Below are positions 34,857 to 46,190 of a DNA stretch of 64,000 nucleotides, one piece after another. A program made the position numbers and the translations under genes. The DNA comes from Tachypleus tridentatus. Lineage: Eukaryota; Arthropoda; Merostomata; Xiphosura; Limulidae. The stretch spans positions 24,097,276-24,161,275 of the forward strand of contig NW_027467782.1 in the NCBI RefSeq assembly GCF_004210375.1, written 5' to 3'. The first letter of the stretch is position 1, and each line of letters opens with the position of its first letter. The notes beneath the pieces were generated by a model that made no database searches, was not told where the DNA came from, and was given only the letters and a program-made list of their open reading frames with translations.

Positions 34857-35764
34857 TCCTAAGATGTAAATATATATATAAAAGCTTCTGGTACAAGCAA
34901 TAACATATACAGCATACAAAATTATTACGAAAGTTTTGTTTTTACAAATATTTCAAAAAGTATAGTTTGATTTAGATGAAATTTGTACATATTAACTGTC
35001 ATATTATCATACAAAAGTTGTGCATTTCTCATCATATTCCACTAACAAATAAGAAAGTTATAAGAGCTTCCTAAAATGTTATGAATTCCACAGTGCCAAA
35101 TTATTAAGCAAGTCTCTGACAAATGAGTCTAGATAACAAAAATATATGTCTGGTATAGGAAAATATCTGTATATCACATATAAAATAAGAGAAAAAGAGC
35201 TTCTGGTATCCTCACCGTTACGCTAAATATACTCGCTCTTTCAGCCTTGGGGGCATTATAATGTGAAGGTCAATCCCACTGTTCGTTGATAAAATAGTAG
35301 CCCAAGAGTTGGCGGTGGGTGGTGATGACTAGCTGCCTTCCCTGTAGCCTTACACTGCTAAATTATGGACGGATATCGTAAATAGCCCTCGAGTATCGAA
35401 ATTCTAAAAACAAACAAACTAAAGACCAAAATGTTTGTGGTATAGACAAAAACATATGTATGCAGCCTTTTGTATAAACAATTATATATATATATTATAA
35501 CCATAAATGTTTAAGCCATAAACATACATATATATATATATACACAGACACACACATTATAGTCTCTGGTATACAGAAGTTTATTCATATTACCCTCTAG
35601 TGGTATAGGGAAGAACACAGATACATATATATATATATACTAGCCACTGATGAATGTGTGTGTGTTTTAACATTCATCCCCCAGCATATGTTAACTGCAA
35701 TTCGCCCGACAGTATACATGGTTTGTATCAAATACAACAGTCCTGAAACAGGACACACTTTTAA
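34857..35764. repeat. Degenerate TCTGGTATA repeat with (TA)n and a truncated SINE-A
   Basis: The motif TCTGGTAT with a following AACATAT-type stretch occurs near 34886, 35148, 35203, 35562 and, weaker, 35440 and 35601. (TA)n tracts lie at about 35486-35498, 35530-35542 and 35625-35638. A SINE-A body is embedded (separate entry). Confidence 0.5.
35213..35417 (+). mobile_element. SINE-A, 5'-truncated
   Basis: Starts within the CTCGCTCTTTCAGCC segment. The body (GAGTTGGCGGTGGGTGGTGA) is intact and the tail ends AACAAACAAACT. There is no tRNA-like head. Confidence 0.88.
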
Positions 35765-36096
35765 GTTCATATGAATTTTTCGTTTAATAAGTTAAATGGG
35801 TCAGTAATTACCTTCTACAAAGCGTAATATTGAATTATCATCTAATGAAGTGATTACAGATTAAATAACAAAAGATGAAAGAGGCACGTTATCTTGTATT
35901 GTCTTTTTTATACGATAAACAGTTTTCGTTCGTTCATATGAATTTTTCGTTTAATAAGTTAAATGGGTCAGTTATTACCTTCTACAATGCATAATATTGA
36001 ATTATCATCTGATAAAGTGATTACAGATTAAATAACAAAAGATGAAAGAGGCACGTTACCTTGTATTGTCTTTTATACGATTAACTGTTTTCGTTC
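35765..36096. repeat. 167-bp tandem duplication
   Basis: 35765-35931 and 35932-36096 are near-identical, both starting GTTCATATGAATTTTTCG and ending TTTTCGTTC. Differences are a handful of substitutions and two small indels, so the duplication is fairly recent. Confidence 0.95.
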
Positions 36097-36630
36097 GTCA
36101 ACAGCTAGTACTGAATAGCAAAGAGTCATACCTGAGTAATAACAAACGGTCATTTTAATTTAAGTAATAACAAAGTCACCTTCTAATATTAGTAATACCA
36201 AATTTTTGTGTCTTAATATTAGTAACAACAAATTGTCGTGTCTTAATATAAGTAATAACAAACTGTCATCTCCTAATGTTAAGGTCTGTGAATAGTAAGC
36301 TTACCAAGAATTCTGTTTATTTTTCTTGGAAGTTAAGGTTTGTGAAAAAGTGTATGTAGTAGTTATGTTGATTTAATCTGCTACTGGTGATCATTCTGTT
36401 TGTGAAATATAGATATGATTTTGTTTTGCTTTTTTTATTTCTGTCGCTGCGAGTGCTCGACATTGAATCATACGATTGTGCTGCTTTACATTACAGCTCA
36501 CGTACTACCACGTGGTAACATGTACATCTTTCGCGCCTTCACTCACATCCTCAATGGAAATTTCCCTGCTTATCAGTAGCAACCAATGAGAAACTCGGTC
36601 GTTACTCCACTAGCGATCCCAGGCAGCAAA
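36097..36630. promoter_or_regulatory. Short tandem repeat, then a possible promoter segment
   Basis: 36133-36285 holds about four units of a 36- to 40-bp repeat (TAATATTAGTAATAACAAA). From about 36480 the sequence is richer in CG and contains CACGTG (E-box form) and CAACCAATGAG (CCAAT box at 36580-36584). It leads into the candidate exon at 36631. No TATA box is evident. The promoter assignment is inference. Confidence 0.35.
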
Positions 36631-36688
36631 ATGGGAACTATTGTTAAACACAAAGTGAATGAAAATCTTGAAGTTGAAGAACGTGCCG
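36631..36688 (+). CDS. Candidate short first coding exon
   Basis: An ATG in a good context (GGCAGCAAAATGGG) opens MGTIVKHKVNENLEVEERAG and meets a consensus-like donor GCCG|GTGAGA after 36688. Without splicing it would end at TAG 36718-36720 as a 29-residue peptide. The family was not recognised. The upstream CG-containing segment with a CCAAT box is what makes it more than noise. No second exon was found before the minisatellite. Confidence 0.28.
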
Positions 36689-36955
36689 GTGAGAAAGACT
36701 TACCAAGTTTACATGAGTAGACACTCTGAAGACACGTTTTGTTTTGCTCGTTGTAGACAACTTATATTTAACAATTGACAAAATCGGAGACTTCAGTCAT
36801 TTCTGTTTTTTTTTTTTTTTTTATGTGTACAGTTACTTTGTTTTAGTAAATATAACTGTCTTTCAAAATTTTATCACGTGCTTTATATTGATCGCTGGGC
36901 ATCAGTCGTTTCGCTCCTGTACAAGTCATAATACTGAACTCGATTTTCAGCACTT

Positions 36956-37242
36956 TGGGGACCTGGCATGGCCGAGCGCGTAAGGCGTGCGACTCGTAAT
37001 CCGAGGGTCGCGGGTTTGCGCCTGCGTCGCGCCAAACATGCTCGCCCTTCCAGCCGTGGGGGCGATATAATATGAGACGGTCAATCCCACTTTTCGTTGG
37101 TAAAAGAGTAGCCCAAGAGTTGGCGGTGGGTGGTGATGACAAGCTGCCTTCCCTCTAGTCTTACACTGCTAAATTAGGGACGGCTAGCACAGATACCCCT
37201 CGAGTAGCTTTGTGCGAAATTCCAAAACAAACAAACTTCAGC
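36956..37242 (+). mobile_element. SINE-A with target duplication
   Basis: Complete copy (CATGGCCGAGCGCGTAAGGC, CGTAATCCGAGGGTCGCGGG, GAGTTGGCGGTGGGTGGTGA, CTCGAGTAGCTTTGTGCGAA). It is flanked by a perfect 13-bp repeat ATTTTCAGCACTT at 36943-36955 and 37243-37255. The 47-bp minisatellite starts directly after it. Confidence 0.93.
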
Positions 37243-37262
37243 ATTTTCAGCACTTATTCTCA

Positions 37263-38245
37263 AAAGAACTAAGAAGTGTTGATACCAGTTTGTTCCATTA
37301 TTAATTGTATAAGAACTAAGAAGTGTTGATACCAGTTTGTTCCATTATTAATTGTATAAGAACTGAGAAGTATTTATACCAGTTTGTTTCATTATTAACT
37401 GTATAAGAACTGAGAAGTATTTATAGAAGTTTGTTTCATTATTAGCTGTATAAGAACTAAGAAGTATTTATACAAGTTTGTTTCATTATTAGCTGTATAA
37501 GAACTAAGAAGTATTTATATAAGTTTGTTTCATTATTAGCTGTATAAGAACTAAGAAGTATTTATACAAGTTTGTTTCATTATTAGCTGTATAAGAACTA
37601 AGATGTATTTATACAAGTTTGTTTCATTATTAGCTGTATAAGAACTAAGAAGTATTTATACAAGTTTGTTTCATTATTAGCTGTATAAGAACTAAGAAGT
37701 ATTTATACAAGTTTGTTTCATTATTAGCTGTATAAGAACTAAGAAGTATTTATACAAGTTTGTTTCATTATTAGCTGTATAAGAACTAAGAAGTATTTAT
37801 ACAAGTTTGTTTCATTATTAGCTGTATAAGAACTAAGATGTATTTATACAAGTTTGTTTCATTATTAGCTGTATAAGAACTAAGAAGTATTTATACAAGT
37901 TTGTTTCATTATTAGCTGTATAAGAACTAAGAAGTATTTATACAAGTTTGTTTCATTATTAGCTGTATAAGAACTAAGAAGTATTTATACAAATTTGTTT
38001 CATTATGAGCTGTATAAGAACTGAAAAGTATTTATACCAGTTTGTTTCATTATTAGCTGTAAAGAACTAAGTGTTTATACTAGTTTGTTTCAATGTTAAC
38101 AGTATGAAAACAAGAAGTGTTTATACCAGTTTGTTTCATTATTAGCAGTATAAAAAAAAAAAAGTGTTTATACCAGTTTGTTTCATTATTAGCAGTATGA
38201 AAACAAGGAGTGTTTATACCAGTTTGTTTCATTATTAGCAGTATC
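37263..38245. repeat. 47-bp minisatellite, about 21 units
   Basis: Core unit CTGTATAAGAACTAAGAAGT then ATTTATACAAGTTTGTTTCA then TTATTAG. Units between about 37446 and 37990 are almost identical, while both flanks are progressively diverged (GTGTTGATACCAG on the left, GCAGTATGAAAACAAG on the right). Homogenised core and decayed edges point to unequal exchange. Confidence 0.97.
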
Positions 38246-39235
38246 ATCGACTTCGGAAATTAGTTATTTTGAAGAGTAACATTAAACAGGTGAGTGACTT
38301 TAAGTATTTTGTTTTAACATGTTTTTATATTTTAAATCATAAGTAAACGATTCTCTCTTATCTAATTATTAAAACGTCAGTACTAAATAATTTAACATTT
38401 TTCTTTAAAATAAGACGTTTAATAACCATTATTCCACCTTAGAATATTTTAAGTGTCTTGAAATCGATAAATTAGAATATGACTGAAACATCCATGCACC
38501 ATAGTTAATTTTAAAATGTTTCTTGATGTAATAATTTTAAATACTTAACCAGGGGCTGCTTTTTTAAAATAAAAACGCTTAAATAATATCTTCTCATATT
38601 TATAAAAATAAAGTAAAAAAAAGTAACTGTGATCTATTTCAATACGTAAATTTTGTATCAGTTTTGATTTTTGGAAGTTTTGGAACGTTACTTTGTTACA
38701 GTTTAGAATGTACTTGTTTGTTTTTTTTGTTGGAATTGTACGTTAGACCATATATCTAGAGTTTGTGTTATACCTGAGATAATGTAGCTAGAGTTACATT
38801 GTGATTCTTTCCACAAGATATACTTCATTTTCCCTGTCTATACAGCTTGCTCTTTCAAATGCTTACTTTTATTGATTTATATAAATGTTTTAGATCGCAC
38901 TGGTATCTATAGCGTAGATTAATTAGATCCTGAACAACTATTTAATAATTAGCACCCTTTATGGTTGTTTATTTCACAGTGACCGAGTTTTGTTTTCCTA
39001 TTTATTTATTTGTCTTATGAGCAAGGAATAGATATCCTAAGGAAACTGTCATAGTATATGCAATTTCAAACTGTGACTTACAATTTTAAATTGTTTATAG
39101 TCCGAAACATACCAAAATATTCTTAAATACTGTTTTTTACGTGACCATCCTCGAATAAAAAAATAATTATTTTGATTTGTATATAATACGTGTTTTTTTT
39201 ATTGATACATTTTTCACCTCTTCTGATTCGTTAGT
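38246..39235. other. AT-rich sequence, nothing identified
   Basis: Nothing recognised. Confidence 0.4.
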
Positions 39236-39513
39236 CGGCCTGACATAGCCAGATGGTTAAGGCACTCGACTCGTAATCTGAGGGTCGCGAGTTCAAATCC
39301 CGGTCGACACCAAACATGCTCGCCCTTTCAGCTGCGGATACGTTATAATGTTACCGTCAATCCCACTATTCATTGTTAAAAGAGTAGCCCAAGAGATGGC
39401 GGTGGGTGGTGATGACTAGTTGCTTTCCCTCTAGCCTTACACTGCTAAATTAGTAACGGCTAGCACAGATAGCCCTCGCGTAGCTTTGCGCAAAATTCAA
39501 AACAAACAAACAA
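39236..39513 (+). mobile_element. SINE-A copy
   Basis: Full-length variant with the TAGCCAGATGGTTAAGGCAC head and AGTTCAAATCCCGGTC. Body and tail (TAGCTTTGCGCAAAATTCAA, AAACAAACAAA) are intact. Same head subtype as 25323. Confidence 0.9.
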
Positions 39514-40163
39514 ATGAACAGTTCTTTAGTATCAATAGAGTGTGATGCCTAGGTTCTCGTGCATATCAGATCATATCATTATCGCTGTAAGTATAATAGT
39601 ATCACGTGCTTCTAATTCTACAATAAATTTGTTTTTCTTCCATTCCACTTATCACATTGGTTTTCTTAGAAATTATTTCGGAAGTTGCTCCACACGTATT
39701 CCAATTTCCGGTTTTTAAGTACTTGTGTTCTGAAGATTTAATCCCTGTAAGATAGCTTACTCCTCTTTATTGCGTCTCTACAGAGAAAGTTTCCAACAGG
39801 GATATTACTAAGTTCGCCCGATAGAATGTTTATACCCAGACGTAAGTCTACTTTAGCAGATGCAATACCTCTTTGATAAAGAATAAAAATGTGGACAGAC
39901 ATCGCAGGGAATTAGGTAACTGTGTCATGACGCACGTGAGATACATGTAACGACCTGCAGATAGCTAAATTCTAAATCTACAAGTAATTATATTTATTTG
40001 CTATTAAGCATACAAAACTACACAGTGGCCAAGCGGATATCGCACCTCGGTTTTCTACGTTATAATCTACCAGACATACCGAAGAGTCACTTGGGGAAAG
40101 ACAACAGTTAGAACTAATGCATTTATAGACATTTAAAGGTACATTAGAATGTATTTTTGTAAA
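39514..40163. other. Unassigned sequence
   Basis: Nothing firm. A weak tRNA-like stretch (CAGTGGCCAAGCGGATATCG) near 40024 may be a further SINE head. Confidence 0.35.
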
Positions 40164-40174
40164 CTAAATTAAAA

Positions 40175-40291
40175 TGTGTGTTTTCTTATAGCAAAATCAC
40201 ATCGGGCGATCTGCTGAGCCCACCGACGGCAATCGAACCCCTGATTTTAGCGTTGTAAATTCGGAGACATACCGCTGTACTTGCGTAGAGC
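40175..40291 (-). mobile_element. SINE-B with target duplication
   Basis: Minus-strand complete copy (GTACAGCGGTATGTCTCCGA, AATCAGGGGTTCGATTGCC, AGATCGCCCGATGTGATTTT). Flanked by the perfect 11-bp repeat CTAAATTAAAA at 40164-40174 and 40292-40302. Confidence 0.94.
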
Positions 40292-40302
40292 CTAAATTAA
40301 AA

Positions 40303-41647
40303 GAATAGCAATTAAAGAAATTGCACTCCCTCATCCCTTTCCGGGATTTTTAAAACTCAGAAAATCCTTCTAAGATCCATAATCATTCATCACTTCTTGT
40401 AGTGTGATGATGATTCTCAGCCATAATGTACTGATGAAATTTGATACAAATTCGATCACACTTCACAAAGTTATTAACCCCAAGTTGCAAAAATACCCTA
40501 TCTTCCAATTATTAAAAAAAAACCAACAACTTCGAAGTTATCCAGAATCTTGATCTGGATTTTTATGCGATCAAATTTAAGAGGGGCTGTCCCAAACTGA
40601 TTTGTCAGCTTGTTTTATCTTTCTATTAGTTTTAGAAAAATACAGATACACACACACGGACCCGATTGTAATACCTTCGCCCCAGAAAGAGAAGGGTCAA
40701 GGATAACGATCTATAATTATGATATTAATAACATTATTCCTTACTTAATATCGTTAGGATATAATATTTCTAACTATCTTTCTCTAATAATTTTTAATCA
40801 AAAAGCATTTTTCCAAAGCTCTTTAAAATCACTTACTAATGAAAATCATGCGAATTAAACGAGTTTTTGTCATAGACAAGAAACTATTAAACTCTGTAGT
40901 TAATGGCCTTAAGACACTGAGTACCAAGGGAAAAATCGATAGATTAATCTTGGCCAGCAGTCCTTGGCATTTGACCAGAAATAACTATACAGTCTGACTC
41001 TACTAAAATAAACTGGATTAAACTTTTTTACGCGTACTTTATATTGCCCTTGACGACTTTCATGTTTGGTTTTGTTCATAGCTTCTGTAGTCAAATTTAT
41101 ACTTTCGTCATTGACAGTACTGCTTAAAAATTAATAAACTATCACAGATTTAAATCGTGTATTTTTATAACTTAATTAATATTTCTGTTTATAGGTTAGA
41201 TTGCACATTTTAGCAGCATCTATTTCTATATATTAAAAGATTTATAGCATGTTCCACAAGAATAGTGAACATGTAACACACTGTTAACACGATGTATTAT
41301 TAAATATTACTAGGTTATAGTATTTTTACAAGATTACTTAACACAGCACATTGTTAACACCGTGTATTATTAGATATGAATAAGGTTTATACTTTGACAA
41401 GAATAATTGACGCATAATACACTTTTAACATCATGTATTATCTGATACTAATAAGGCTTACAGTATGTTGCACACAATTACTTAACATACAGTACACTGT
41501 TTACGCAATGAATTGTTAAATATTAATAAGAGTGATGTCCATTCTTGACTTTCAACTCTAAGTGTGAGGATGGTTTATTCTACTATAAAATAAACATTTT
41601 TATTTTGTATCTCTCTTATATTTGTATCTGAATAATGTATGTATAAT
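40303..41647. repeat. Unassigned sequence with a degenerate 90-bp repeat
   Basis: 41245-41530 contains about four loose units (ACACACTGTTAACACGATGT, ATTATTAAATATTAATAAGG). Nothing was recognised elsewhere. Confidence 0.5.
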
Positions 41648-41771
41648 CCCCCCCCCCTCTGGGACAGAAGTAAGTCTTTAGACTTACAACGCTAAAATAA
41701 GAGGTTCGATTCCACTCGGTGGACACAGCAGATAGCACGATGTAGCTTTGCTATAGGAAAACACATACACA
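41648..41771 (+). mobile_element. SINE-B copy
   Basis: GACAGAAGTAAGTCTTTAGA, CTTACAACGCTAAAATAAGA, GGTTCGATTCC and AGATAGCACGATGTAGCTTT. A C-homopolymer precedes it. No clear target duplication. Confidence 0.85.
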
Positions 41772-42798
41772 CTCCTGTATTGTAAAAGACCAATTTATAA
41801 CAAAGTAAAAAAAAAAATCTGTTATTGACATAGACGGACTGTCATAGTTTTTATAATTATTATCGCACTGTACTCTGTTGAAGTACGTGAATACCTTAAA
41901 GCAGTTATATAAAGTAACCATTATAAATGCAACTTCTCGAAATGTGCATAGATAAATATTTACAGAAAATCGGACTTTATCACTAGAAGGCGCTAATAGT
42001 TATCTGAATGATTCGCTGTTAGTTTCGCTCACAGTATTATTGTTGAGTTCAAACAATTTGTGTTGCTTCGAGCAGTTGGTCGATGTTTAGTTCTATCTTG
42101 AACTCTTCTCGTGTACTTGTTTGTTTTTGTTTATTGTTTCCACCGTCAGACGGTTTACCTCGAGCATAAAAGTTAACTATTTGGCTTAAAACGCTTTCCT
42201 AGACCTTCCTCAGCGTTATCCGTCGGTCTGTCTGATTTCACATGTGTGTACAGTAAATTGTTAACTAGCTGAGTCAGTTTCCACGTGAAAGAAAAGTTCA
42301 ATGCCACACGTGGCATGAGAACCTTTGTGACGTGAATATCGTTCGTGTGCTGTAGCTCAAAACAGTAAAAAAGGATGTCTTACGTCTTCACTATGAAACC
42401 TGAATTCTTTACTAGTATTCTGTATGTTTTTGTTTTAAGTGTCTCAGTTTCTAAAGCTTCTAGTTGTACCATCAACACCTAAAGAAACATCTTATCTCTT
42501 AGTAAAATTGTTAAACGACATCTTATACAAATTAAAATGAGTTCCCTCCTTTATAAACCTTCAAACTCAACCTCTTAGTATGTTACAAACCAATCTAACC
42601 ACTATCAACACTAAATATCAGTTTTCTCCAAGTCTTCATCAAGGATCAGATTAACTACAAAATTCGCTAGCCTCGTCATTACGTTTAAATTCAGATTTAT
42701 CTTTATCGACCCTAAACGTAGCTTTTCATTTATGAGTTACCTTTACCGTTATCAAAAGTAAGTCACATGTATCCAGTGATATGTTAGAAGTTAGCATT
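41772..42798. other. Unassigned sequence
   Basis: Nothing recognised. Confidence 0.4.
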
Positions 42799-42808
42799 GC
42801 TCTTATAC

Positions 42809-43071
42809 GGCCCGGCATGGCCAAGCGTGTTAAGGCGTGCGACTCGTAATCTGAAGGTCGCGCCAAACATGCTCGCCATTTCAGCTGTGGGGCGTTATAA
42901 TGTGACGGTCAATCCCACTATTTGTTGGTAAAAGAGTAGCCCAAGAGTTGGCGGTGGGTGGTGATGACTAGCTGCCTTCCCTCTAGTCTTACACTGCTAA
43001 ATTAGGGACGGCTAGCACAGATAGCCCTCTAATAGCTTTGTGCAAAATTCAAAACAAAACAAACAAACAAA
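42809..43071 (+). mobile_element. SINE-A lacking its B box
   Basis: Head GGCCCGGCATGGCCAAGCGT and CGTAATCTGAAGGTCGCGCC, but the GGGTTCGCATCCCC segment is deleted, so RNA polymerase III activity is unlikely. The body and tail are otherwise intact. Flanks GCTCTTATAC (42799-42808) and GCTCTTACAC (43072-43081) form a 10-bp target duplication with one difference. Confidence 0.92.
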
Positions 43072-43081
43072 GCTCTTACAC

Positions 43082-43704
43082 TTTCAAATATCGGCGCTTG
43101 AACTAATACATTAAGAATTGGATTCACCCTTATAAACACTAACTACCACCCCTTTATTGTTAAAATAAAGTATCAACCTCTCTAGTTATTCTCAAAATTC
43201 TAAACATAATCATAACACAGCATAAAAAAGTTGTTCAAAATTAGAAATACGTTTGCGGTTTTACCAATCATTTCACATACAAATATTGTTCACTAATGTT
43301 TAATTACAAGAATATGACACTGAGGTATAATATCACGAGAGTATACAAAAGTCGTTTGTATTTTATGAATTCATTCCAAGTTAGATCTCTGATTTGATAT
43401 CGTTAGTTTGTACTTCGCAGGTTTCTTTCTTACCTCACCACCTTTGGTCTTTCCTACGAAGTACTTGTTTATTTTCCATACATTTATAAGACTTCTGTTT
43501 CATCATAAAATAACCAGGTTATTTGCGCCATTTAACTGACGTAACATACAATATGAACATACAACTTTCATATTTTCATGATGTTACAAAACACGTCGAT
43601 TCTAATAAGATTAGTATTACAGGTCGCGCCATCTACTAAATGATATGCATATTTGACAACATTACGCAATCTGTACAATTGCGTGAAGCTCCCGCTGATT
43701 TAGA
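43082..43704. other. AT-rich sequence, nothing identified
   Basis: Nothing recognised. Confidence 0.4.
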
Positions 43705-43965
43705 GACAGATCAGAACTATTATGTTAACTGATTAGAAATACTTAGCAATACATCAGGACTGTTATGGTAACTAATTACTCAGTAATAGATCAGGACTAT
43801 TATGTTAACTGATCAGACTCACAATTGGATAGGTTTGTGTCATTATATTGATCAATCAGACCCTAATAGATAGGATGGGACTATTATATTAACTGATCAG
43901 ACTCAATAATGAATTAGGTTGTGACATTTATATTAACTAATCAGACTAACTAATGGATAGACTGG
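43705..43965. repeat. Degenerate tandem repeat, about 50-55 bp
   Basis: About five units with AGATCAGGACTATTATGTTA then ACTGATCAGACTC. Units diverge considerably. Confidence 0.75.
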
Positions 43966-44978
43966 ACAGGTATCACTAGGTGTCTAGAAGATTTCTAGAA
44001 CGGACCCATATGTATCTTCAGAAATTTTTGACGTTTCAATTTGTCGATCATGATTTTCAATTTTTATTTTTCAAGACGCCAACTAGGAATTACGGGCACG
44101 GTCAAATAGAATCTGGGAACGTGCCTATTTCTACCCATGCCTCTGTTTCGACACCTCACTATGAAAGGAAATAAAAATTTGATCATTATCAATTTAAAAC
44201 CGACTTCTCTATATCTGGTGATATAGAGGTATATACAGCAGTAACGCATTTACCAGAGATAAACTAGTCTTCAGTGAATCATTAAAAATAGTGTTCAGTT
44301 TACAAGTGTTTGAATCTCATCAATTACAAATATATAATTACTGCAATTTTAAAACGCAGTGACAGAAGATGTCATTTACATAAGATACAGCTATGGCTGA
44401 CCACAGTGACTGTGTCAATACTGATTGGTGCGACAAAGCCAGTACGACCTGTTAGCGTACGTTAAACATCTTGGAAGTATACCGCTTATAATTGCCGTGC
44501 AGAGTAGGGTAGCAAATACCAAAGGGTGTTAATTTAGTGTTATCTATTAGGCTAAATGTTAGTTTTAGTTACGTCACACATTTTCGTGATTTTTTGATAT
44601 TTTTATGTTTTGATAAATATTACACAATGTATATCAGTGGTGTATCTTGGCCGACGGCTGTGAATTATTGCATTATTATTGGCATTAGTTACGTATATTT
44701 ATAATAATATATAATTCTGCATAAGTAATATTTCTGATAAAACATAGATACCTCTTATGATATTAAGTAACGCCTCCATCAGTATAGTTGTACGTAATTT
44801 CTCTGATGATATATATACACATATTTAATATCACCAATACTATGTTAGCATTCTTAAGTACTAACGACAATACAAATGAAACCTATTAAATAATTATTTC
44901 TTATAATAATTACGTTTATCTTCATGTAATATTTTTTGTAGTAAATACAATACATTATTATGTTCTTGTTTTTTACAG
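43966..44978. other. Sequence upstream of SLC6 copy 1
   Basis: No promoter motif or upstream exon could be identified. The splice acceptor at 44978 suggests a 5' untranslated exon further upstream that is not recognised. Confidence 0.4.
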
Positions 44979-45871
44979 TTTCAATTTTATTAAAATGTAG
45001 AAAATTTGTGACTTTATTCAAGAAATGGCTCCCAAAAATGAAAAATCAGAAATCGTCAGTGTAGAAAAAGGGGTGAAAATATCACAACACCTGATGACCA
45101 GTCGGTAAGAAAGTCAGATAAAAAGAACGAACCAGAACGTGGGGAATGGTAAGGAAAACTGGGCTTTATTTTCAGCTGCATAAGCTACGCTGTCAGTCTT
45201 GGCAACGTATGGTGATTTCCATACTTGTGTTATGAAAATGGTGGAGGTATGTGTCTTGTGGTTTAATCCAACATAATATACATGAAACCTTTACCTTACT
45301 AAATGTTAAATCGATGGTTCTAATGGATTACATGTTGTTGTTTGTTATTTAGGGGCATTTTTGTTTCCCTATCTCATCTGTTTAGTCTTGTGTGCTGTTC
45401 CTCTATTCTTCCTGGAAGTGGCCATTGGTCAGTATCTCAGCGTTGGTGGTATCGGGGTCTGGAATTTGATTCCTATCTTTAAAGGTAGCTATTGTTGTTT
45501 ACTTCTAGTGTCCTTAGTATTTTTCACCTTTTCCGGATATATATAACTCATACTTGTGTCTCAAATATGTCAACAGTTCTTATATTATGTAATCTATACT
45601 TTCAGTAGGAATTGGCTTTGCTACAATGACCATCGTTTGTCTCTATAATATCCACCACGTGGTGACAATAGCTTGGACTTTATTCTACTTCGTGTTCTCA
45701 ATGACGACACAACTGCCTTGGGAATCGTGCGGTAATTATGTTAAATGTATTTCTCTGATTCTAGTCAACTGTTTTAATTACTCATTTGTTTAGGATTAAC
45801 TGTTATAAGCATACAGACACTGGGGGACACTGAATTAAATTAAGAACAATTTAATTTGATAGTATTTTACA

Positions 45872-46190
45872 TGTGGCCGAGAGTGGCCTTGTGGTTAATG
45901 TGCCCTTAGTACTTTACATATGGCCGAGAGTGGCTTTGTGGTTAATGTGCCCTTAGTACTTTACATATGGCCGAGAGTGGCCTTGTTGTTAATTTGCCTA
46001 ACTGTTAAACCGGAGACTTTTGAGTCACGCAAAGTTATCATAAATCGCATTATACGCTTTTGTACCGTGTGTGTGTTATAAGAGTGACAGTCAGATCCCA
46101 CTTTTAGAACAAGAATGATGTGTCGAGAATTGTCAGTAGATGATACTACTACTACTTTTCCTCGATTCTGTTATTTAAAAAAAGCCTTTT
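45872..46190 (+). mobile_element. SINE-D: tRNA-like head in tandem plus an A-like body
   Basis: The unit TGGCCGAGAGTGGCCTTGTG then GTTAATGTGCCCTTAGTACT is present three times at about 48 bp spacing (from about 45875). It then continues as a tRNA-like head (CTAACTGTTAAACCGGAGAC, TTTTGAGTCACG). The following GTGTTATAAGAGTGACAGTC and AGATCCCACTTTTAG align with the SINE-A body segment GCGTTATAATGTGACGGTCA. It lies where copy 1 has lost its TM4-TM5 exons and is absent from copy 2. Confidence 0.6.
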
